NCBI GenBank assembly: GCA_021151605.1
Contig: JAGKWZ010000217.1
Span: 1-9,433, forward strand
From: Verrucomicrobiaceae bacterium
GTDB lineage: Bacteria; Verrucomicrobiota; Verrucomicrobiia; Verrucomicrobiales; Verrucomicrobiaceae
Direction: 5' to 3'
DNA: 9,433 nt
Part shown: positions 6,446 to 9,433 of the stretch, piece after piece
Numbering within the stretch: the stretch's first letter is position 1
Layout of the letters: the number at the start of each line of letters is the position of its first letter
Made by a program: the position numbers and the translations under genes
The notes under the pieces: generated by a model
What the model was told of the DNA's origin: nothing
Database searches by the model: none
The model's input: the letters and a program-made list of their open reading frames with translations, nothing else

Positions 6446-8221
6446 ATGCCCGACCCGACCACCGACGAATCTAGCCAGCCCTCCCGCTTTAAACTCAAAG
6501 AGATGGAGCCGGAATACATCGCTGGAGAAAAGAATGCGCAAGGCCACGAGATCACCACCACCCGGCTCGACTCGCCCGCGAAGGAGCAGATGGAAGTGCG
6601 GGACAAAGACTGGCGGCGTGCCCAGGAGGATGCAGCGGCGCTGAAAAAAGACCCGACCGCCCTCCCCATGACGGATGAGCAGTGGGCGGAAAGAAAAAAA
6701 GGCATCACCTCCACGCAGTACATGAGCGAGGAGCAGAAGCAGGAGCACAAAATCAACTTCACGCCCGCCACTGGTAGCACTCCCGCCACTCTCGGAATGC
6801 CAGATCGCCATGGGGTCGATGATGATGATGGGGAAGAAGTGTCCGACCTCTTTGCCGATGCGGAGGAGGAATCCGAGTCTTTGTCCGACTTCGACGAAGC
6901 GGTGGATACAGAGTCGCTTGCCGAAAGCGGCTACGGAGAAAACACAGTCGAAGACGTGCAGGCCGATCTCGCCGCCGAGCTTAACGAAGACCCGAACAAA
7001 GTCGCCACCGAGAAGCACATCTTCGTCATGGATGGTGAAGGCGAGTTCTACGCGCGCAACACCGAGGACCTACTCACCCAAGAGGCCAACTATGGGCCGG
7101 GCACCGCCGAGGCCCACCATTCCAGCTTCCTCAGAGGCGAGGCCGTGGCTGGCGCGGGCGAGCTGATCGTGAACAAAACCGACGGACCCGATGGCCAGCG
7201 CAAAGGCGAACTACGCGAGGTCACCGACCGCAGCGGCCATTACAAACCGGGCGAGGAGCAGACCGCCCAGGTGCTCACCCAGCTTGAGGAAAAAGGCGTC
7301 AACATGGACAACGTCGCCTTCACCTTGGATCGCGGAGTGGAGAAAACGCGAGGCATGGCCACCGAATTCATGCAGGGGCAGGTCGGCAGCACGGAGCTGG
7401 AGCACCGGCAGCAGCAGATCGCAGCCGGGAAAGACATCCCCCTCATGCCCACCGCCAAGCCACCCGGCGGCCCGGATGCCCCCAAGCCCAAGATGGGCGT
7501 CATGGAGGAGACCTTCAAAGCCCGGCACAGCGTTGCGGGCGAGGTCGCGAAGCTCGGGGACGACGTCCAGGCCGGACTGAAACCCGCCGAGCCCAATGCC
7601 AGCGTCGGCCCCTTTGAGGACGTGTCAGACATCGCCAAAGCCATGGAAGTCAAGGCGGACGCCATGCACGAACTCAACGTCAAGTTCGGGAAAGAAGAGC
7701 ACCAGCAGAAGGCCCCTGCCCTTCATGAGGAACTGAAGAACCGCACCAAGACCACACGCGAGGCGCTCAATGCCAACGCCAACAAACGCGCCGCCCGTGG
7801 GGAAAAGCTCGGCGGCTATCTCGAAAAAGCCGCTGCCGGCGAACTCGACTACATCGACGTCAAGAAAGCCGCCGAAGCCCACGCCGCCAAGCACGACGAC
7901 ATCGCCGCCGGTCAGATCAAGAACCAGCAGCCAGTCAACCTCCTGGCTGAGATCCAGCAAAAAGGCGCCAGCGTCAAAGACGCGCTCGATGCCAACGCCG
8001 ACAAACGCGCCGCCCGTGCCGCCAAGCTCGACGGCTTCATGGAGCAGGTCAAAGAAGGCGCGCTGGACTACGCCGACGTCAAAGAAGCCGCCGAAGCCCA
8101 CGCCGCCAAACATGACCAAGCCGCCGACACCCAAGTCAAAGCCGCCCTCAAACAACAAGTCAGCGGCCCCAAGCCAAGCACCCCGCCCGTGGGTGGCCGT
8201 GGCGGACCGCGCGCACGCTGA
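6446..8221 (+). CDS. Charged multidomain protein with IQM-like central domain and tandem C-terminal repeats
   Basis: A 591-residue, strongly hydrophilic protein without signal peptide or membrane span. Residues 1-124 are Lys/Glu/Gln-rich. Residues 125-187 form an acidic linker starting with four Asp and rich in Glu, Asp and Ser. A compact region (about 190-292) carries IFVMDGEGEFYA (192-203), HHSSFLRGEAVAGAGEL (224-240), SGHYKPGEE (263-271) and GVNMDNV (284-290). These elements, in this order, resemble what I remember of the conserved domain of plant IQM proteins (IFV...LY, HSSFLAGG..AAGRL, SGHYxP, VDLxxV); no IQ calmodulin-binding motif is seen. A Pro/Lys-rich linker follows, then two 73-residue helical repeats (426-498 and 499-571) and a basic Pro/Gly tail (PPVGGRGGPRAR). 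Alanine-rich high-GC codons dominate the repeats. The architecture would fit a cytoplasmic scaffold or an effector exported without a classical signal. Function is unknown; the domain resemblance is from memory and needs a profile search. Confidence 0.83.
   Translation: MPDPTTDESSQPSRFKLKEMEPEYIAGEKNAQGHEITTTRLDSPAKEQMEVRDKDWRRAQEDAAALKKDPTALPMTDEQWAERKKGITSTQYMSEEQKQEHKINFTPATGSTPATLGMPDRHGVDDDDGEEVSDLFADAEEESESLSDFDEAVDTESLAESGYGENTVEDVQADLAAELNEDPNKVATEKHIFVMDGEGEFYARNTEDLLTQEANYGPGTAEAHHSSFLRGEAVAGAGELIVNKTDGPDGQRKGELREVTDRSGHYKPGEEQTAQVLTQLEEKGVNMDNVAFTLDRGVEKTRGMATEFMQGQVGSTELEHRQQQIAAGKDIPLMPTAKPPGGPDAPKPKMGVMEETFKARHSVAGEVAKLGDDVQAGLKPAEPNASVGPFEDVSDIAKAMEVKADAMHELNVKFGKEEHQQKAPALHEELKNRTKTTREALNANANKRAARGEKLGGYLEKAAAGELDYIDVKKAAEAHAAKHDDIAAGQIKNQQPVNLLAEIQQKGASVKDALDANADKRAARAAKLDGFMEQVKEGALDYADVKEAAEAHAAKHDQAADTQVKAALKQQVSGPKPSTPPVGGRGGPRAR
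7721..8158 (+). repeat. Two tandem 219-bp (73-codon) coding repeats
   Basis: Unit 1 covers 7721-7939 and unit 2 covers 7940-8158, in the same frame and exactly 219 nt apart. Shared blocks include AL(N/D)ANA(N/D)KRAAR, a KL.G......G.LDY.DVK core and AAEAHAAKHD; the nucleotide sequence is also closely similar, for example CAAACGCGCCGCCCGTG in both. Each unit looks all-helical. The start of each unit is less conserved, so the boundaries are approximate. Confidence 0.88.
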
Positions 8222-8224
8222 GCT

Positions 8225-8256
8225 GGAAAGGAATGCCTTGCTCTCATGGCCTTTCC
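8225..8256 (+). terminator. Hairpin just after the repeat protein gene
   Basis: GGAAAGG (8225-8231) pairs with CCTTTCC (8250-8256), and ATG/CAT (8233-8235 with 8245-8247) can extend the stem past a small bulge. It begins 4 nt after the stop codon. No T-run follows, so it is not a textbook intrinsic terminator; it may act with Rho or protect the 3' end. Confidence 0.4.
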
Positions 8257-8265
8257 GCACCGCTC

Positions 8266-8506
8266 ATGCTAGGCCAGCATCCGCCAGCTTCAACAGGCGC
8301 GTGAGGGCTCGCGGCAGCGTCCTGGAGTGCGGTGGCAGAGATGCCAGGGGCCACCCTGGAATCGGCGACACCGCTCTGGCCGAAGCGCATCGCGTGGAAG
8401 GGCCGATGGGCGTGGCGAAGGCGCTGGGCTTCGAAGGCCTTTTCTCCCCGCCCGGGCCGAATCGGACGCCTGATCTCCCAGCGGTGCGCTCGCCCGGGCT
8501 TTGACT
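8266..8506. repeat. Gene-free palindromic intergenic block between convergent genes
   Basis: No convincing gene lies here. Instead there are nested inverted repeats: ATGCT/AGCAT (8266-8270 with 8276-8280); CCAGGG-GCCA-CCCTGG (8344-8359); GCGGTG/CACCGC (8329-8334 with 8369-8374) enclosing the previous hairpin; CGCTGGG/CCCAGCG (8422-8428 with 8477-8483); and GCCCGGGC at both 8450-8457 and 8492-8499. The piece GGAGTGCGGTGGCAGAG (8324-8340) is like interspersed repeats I associate with Verrucomicrobia, by memory only. It may be a degenerate REP-like element and may also hold the 3' end signals of the two convergent genes. Confidence 0.45.
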
Positions 8507-9418
8507 TTACGCGCTCGAAAGCGCGGAGCCGCGGTTCAGGAGGTCTAGGAAGCGCTGCTCGAAGGGTTCGTCGGCTCCGCATTGCATGTAGTCGATGCGG
8601 TGGGAGGCGCATTCGCGGGAGAGTTCCTCGCAGAAGGCGTCGAAGGCGTCGGTGTAGCGCTGGACGTCGCGGCGGGTGAGCCAGAAGCGGCGGCGTTCGC
8701 CGGTCTCGACTTCATCGAGCTCGACTTCGCCTTCGAGGGTGGGGACGCGCTCCTCGGGGTGGAGGATCTGGAGGAAATGGCACTCGCCGGGCCAGGTGGC
8801 AGCGCGTTTGATGGACTCGGCGGCGGTGGTGACATCGCGCCCGAAGAAGTCGGAGATGACAAAGATGACGCCGTAGCGCTGCCGGGTGGGGTGGAAGTCG
8901 GTGAAGCTGCGCTGGAGGTCAGTGAGGCCGCCAAACTTCAGCTTCGACACGCATTGGATGATCTTTTCGATGTTGCCCTGGCCGCGCAAGGGCGGCAGCT
9001 CCTGGCGGCAGGTTTCGCCAAGAGAGTAAAGGCTGACGCGCTGCTGCCCGGCGAGCCCGAGGTAGGCGAGGGCGACGGCGAAACGGAGGGCTTGCTTGCG
9101 CTTTTCTCCATGCGGCTCGGCCATGGAGCCGCTGGTGTCGATGAGGAGGTGGAGATTCAGCTCCTGCGTTTCCTCGTAGAGTCGGACAAAGAGTTTATCC
9201 AGCCGCGCATAGAGCCGCCAGTCGATGGCGCGGTAGTCTTCGCGCGGGGTGTAGTGGCGGTAGTCTTTAAATTCGCGGGTGAAGCCGGTGGCCGGTGTGG
9301 ACTGGGCACCGCGGCGATTCAGGGCGCGGCGCTTTCTCAGCCGGACGGCCAGCGAGCGAAGCCGGTCCAGAAAGGCGGCATCGAAGAGGTCCTCGCGGGC
9401 GATGGGGGTGTCGGTCAC
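8507..9418 (-). CDS. DUF58 domain protein with von Willebrand A-like fold
   Basis: A 303-residue soluble protein of the DUF58 family. The family signature is present: GFTREFKDYRHYTPREDYRAID-W (45-67) followed by YARLDKLFVRLYEE (70-83). A vWA metal-ion-dependent adhesion site follows: DTSGS (94-98), T166 in GGLTDL and D190 in VISD. Family members usually lie beside MoxR-type AAA ATPases and vWA/Bat membrane proteins and are thought to help in envelope or complex assembly; those partners would be to the right of this window. The start is given as GTG at 9418 (TDTPIAREDLFD), but no Shine-Dalgarno precedes it and the frame remains open to the window edge, so the true start could be upstream. Whichever start is right, the DUF58 core is complete. 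It converges with the repeat protein gene across 285 nt. Confidence 0.9.
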   Translation of the reverse strand: MTDTPIAREDLFDAAFLDRLRSLAVRLRKRRALNRRGAQSTPATGFTREFKDYRHYTPREDYRAIDWRLYARLDKLFVRLYEETQELNLHLLIDTSGSMAEPHGEKRKQALRFAVALAYLGLAGQQRVSLYSLGETCRQELPPLRGQGNIEKIIQCVSKLKFGGLTDLQRSFTDFHPTRQRYGVIFVISDFFGRDVTTAAESIKRAATWPGECHFLQILHPEERVPTLEGEVELDEVETGERRRFWLTRRDVQRYTDAFDAFCEELSRECASHRIDYMQCGADEPFEQRFLDLLNRGSALSSA

Positions 9419-9433
9419 GGCGGGTTTGTAGGA

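Noticed and set aside
6413..7018. 201-codon minus-strand open frame with hydrophobic stretches
   Set aside because: It is antisense to the Lys/Glu-rich N-terminal half of the charged protein, whose codons read as Leu, Phe and Val on the other strand.
7721..8158. CRISPR-like or mobile-element repeat array
   Set aside because: Only two long units, in coding frame, without spacers or terminal inverted repeats; this is protein module duplication.
7625..8260. 211-codon minus-strand frame rich in GGVGFGGFFDVGVV-type repeats
   Set aside because: Its repetitiveness is the mirror image of the two 73-codon repeats on the plus strand, so it is not an independent gene.
7770..8504. Plus-strand frame overlapping the end of the repeat protein and continuing into the gap
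   Set aside because: It is frame-shifted relative to the repeats (Pro/Thr/Ser-rich translation) and its tail is only the palindromic intergenic block; I see no sign of a frameshifted gene.
8244..8612. 122-codon minus-strand frame across the convergent gap
   Set aside because: It is Arg/Ala/Pro-rich, overlaps the end of the DUF58 gene out of frame and has no family features; the palindromes explain the region better.

Overview
The window is GC-rich, densely coded bacterial DNA with nine protein genes and no tRNA, rRNA, CRISPR array, transposase or integrase that I can see. The gene set fits Verrucomicrobiota, perhaps a Prosthecobacter/Verrucomicrobium-type genome: small membrane proteins ending in a pseudopilin-like 'DG' domain, a DUF58 protein with an N-terminal 'DLFD..FL..LR' leader, few strong Shine-Dalgarno sites, and a palindromic intergenic block built around 'GGAGTGCGGTGGCAGAG'. 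That placement comes from protein style and memory, not from a marker gene.

Left block (1-5704, all minus strand). Read in the direction of transcription it holds: a soluble PAS-containing NtrB-type histidine kinase (5704-4556), a five-helix membrane protein with a possible PEGA-like tail (4543-3683), a single-span Ser/Pro-rich protein (3602-2820), a fatty acid hydroxylase/sterol desaturase-family enzyme (2789-1995), two paralogous membrane proteins with pseudopilin-like C-terminal domains (1998-1237 and 1240-377), and a small membrane protein with a signal peptide that runs off the left edge (372-1). Most junctions are tight: gaps of 12, 30 and 4 nt and two 4-nt ATGA overlaps. Only the 80-nt gap at 3603-3682 leaves room for an internal promoter. 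The theme is the cell envelope; no response regulator for the kinase lies in the window.

Centre (5705-6376). A 111-nt divergent intergenic region separates the kinase from a plus-strand CDP-alcohol phosphatidyltransferase, very probably phosphatidylglycerophosphate synthase (pgsA). The region carries an 11-nt palindrome close to the pgsA ribosome site.

Right block (6446-9433). The most unusual gene (6446-8221) encodes a highly charged 591-residue protein without signal peptide or membrane span. It has a Lys/Glu-rich N-terminal part, an acidic linker, a central region resembling the conserved domain of plant IQM (calmodulin-binding) proteins, and two tandem 73-residue repeats before a basic Pro/Gly tail. 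It is the best candidate for something undescribed. After it comes a 285-nt gene-free stretch with several hairpins, then a convergent minus-strand DUF58/von Willebrand A-like protein (9418-8507) whose start is uncertain because the window ends just upstream.
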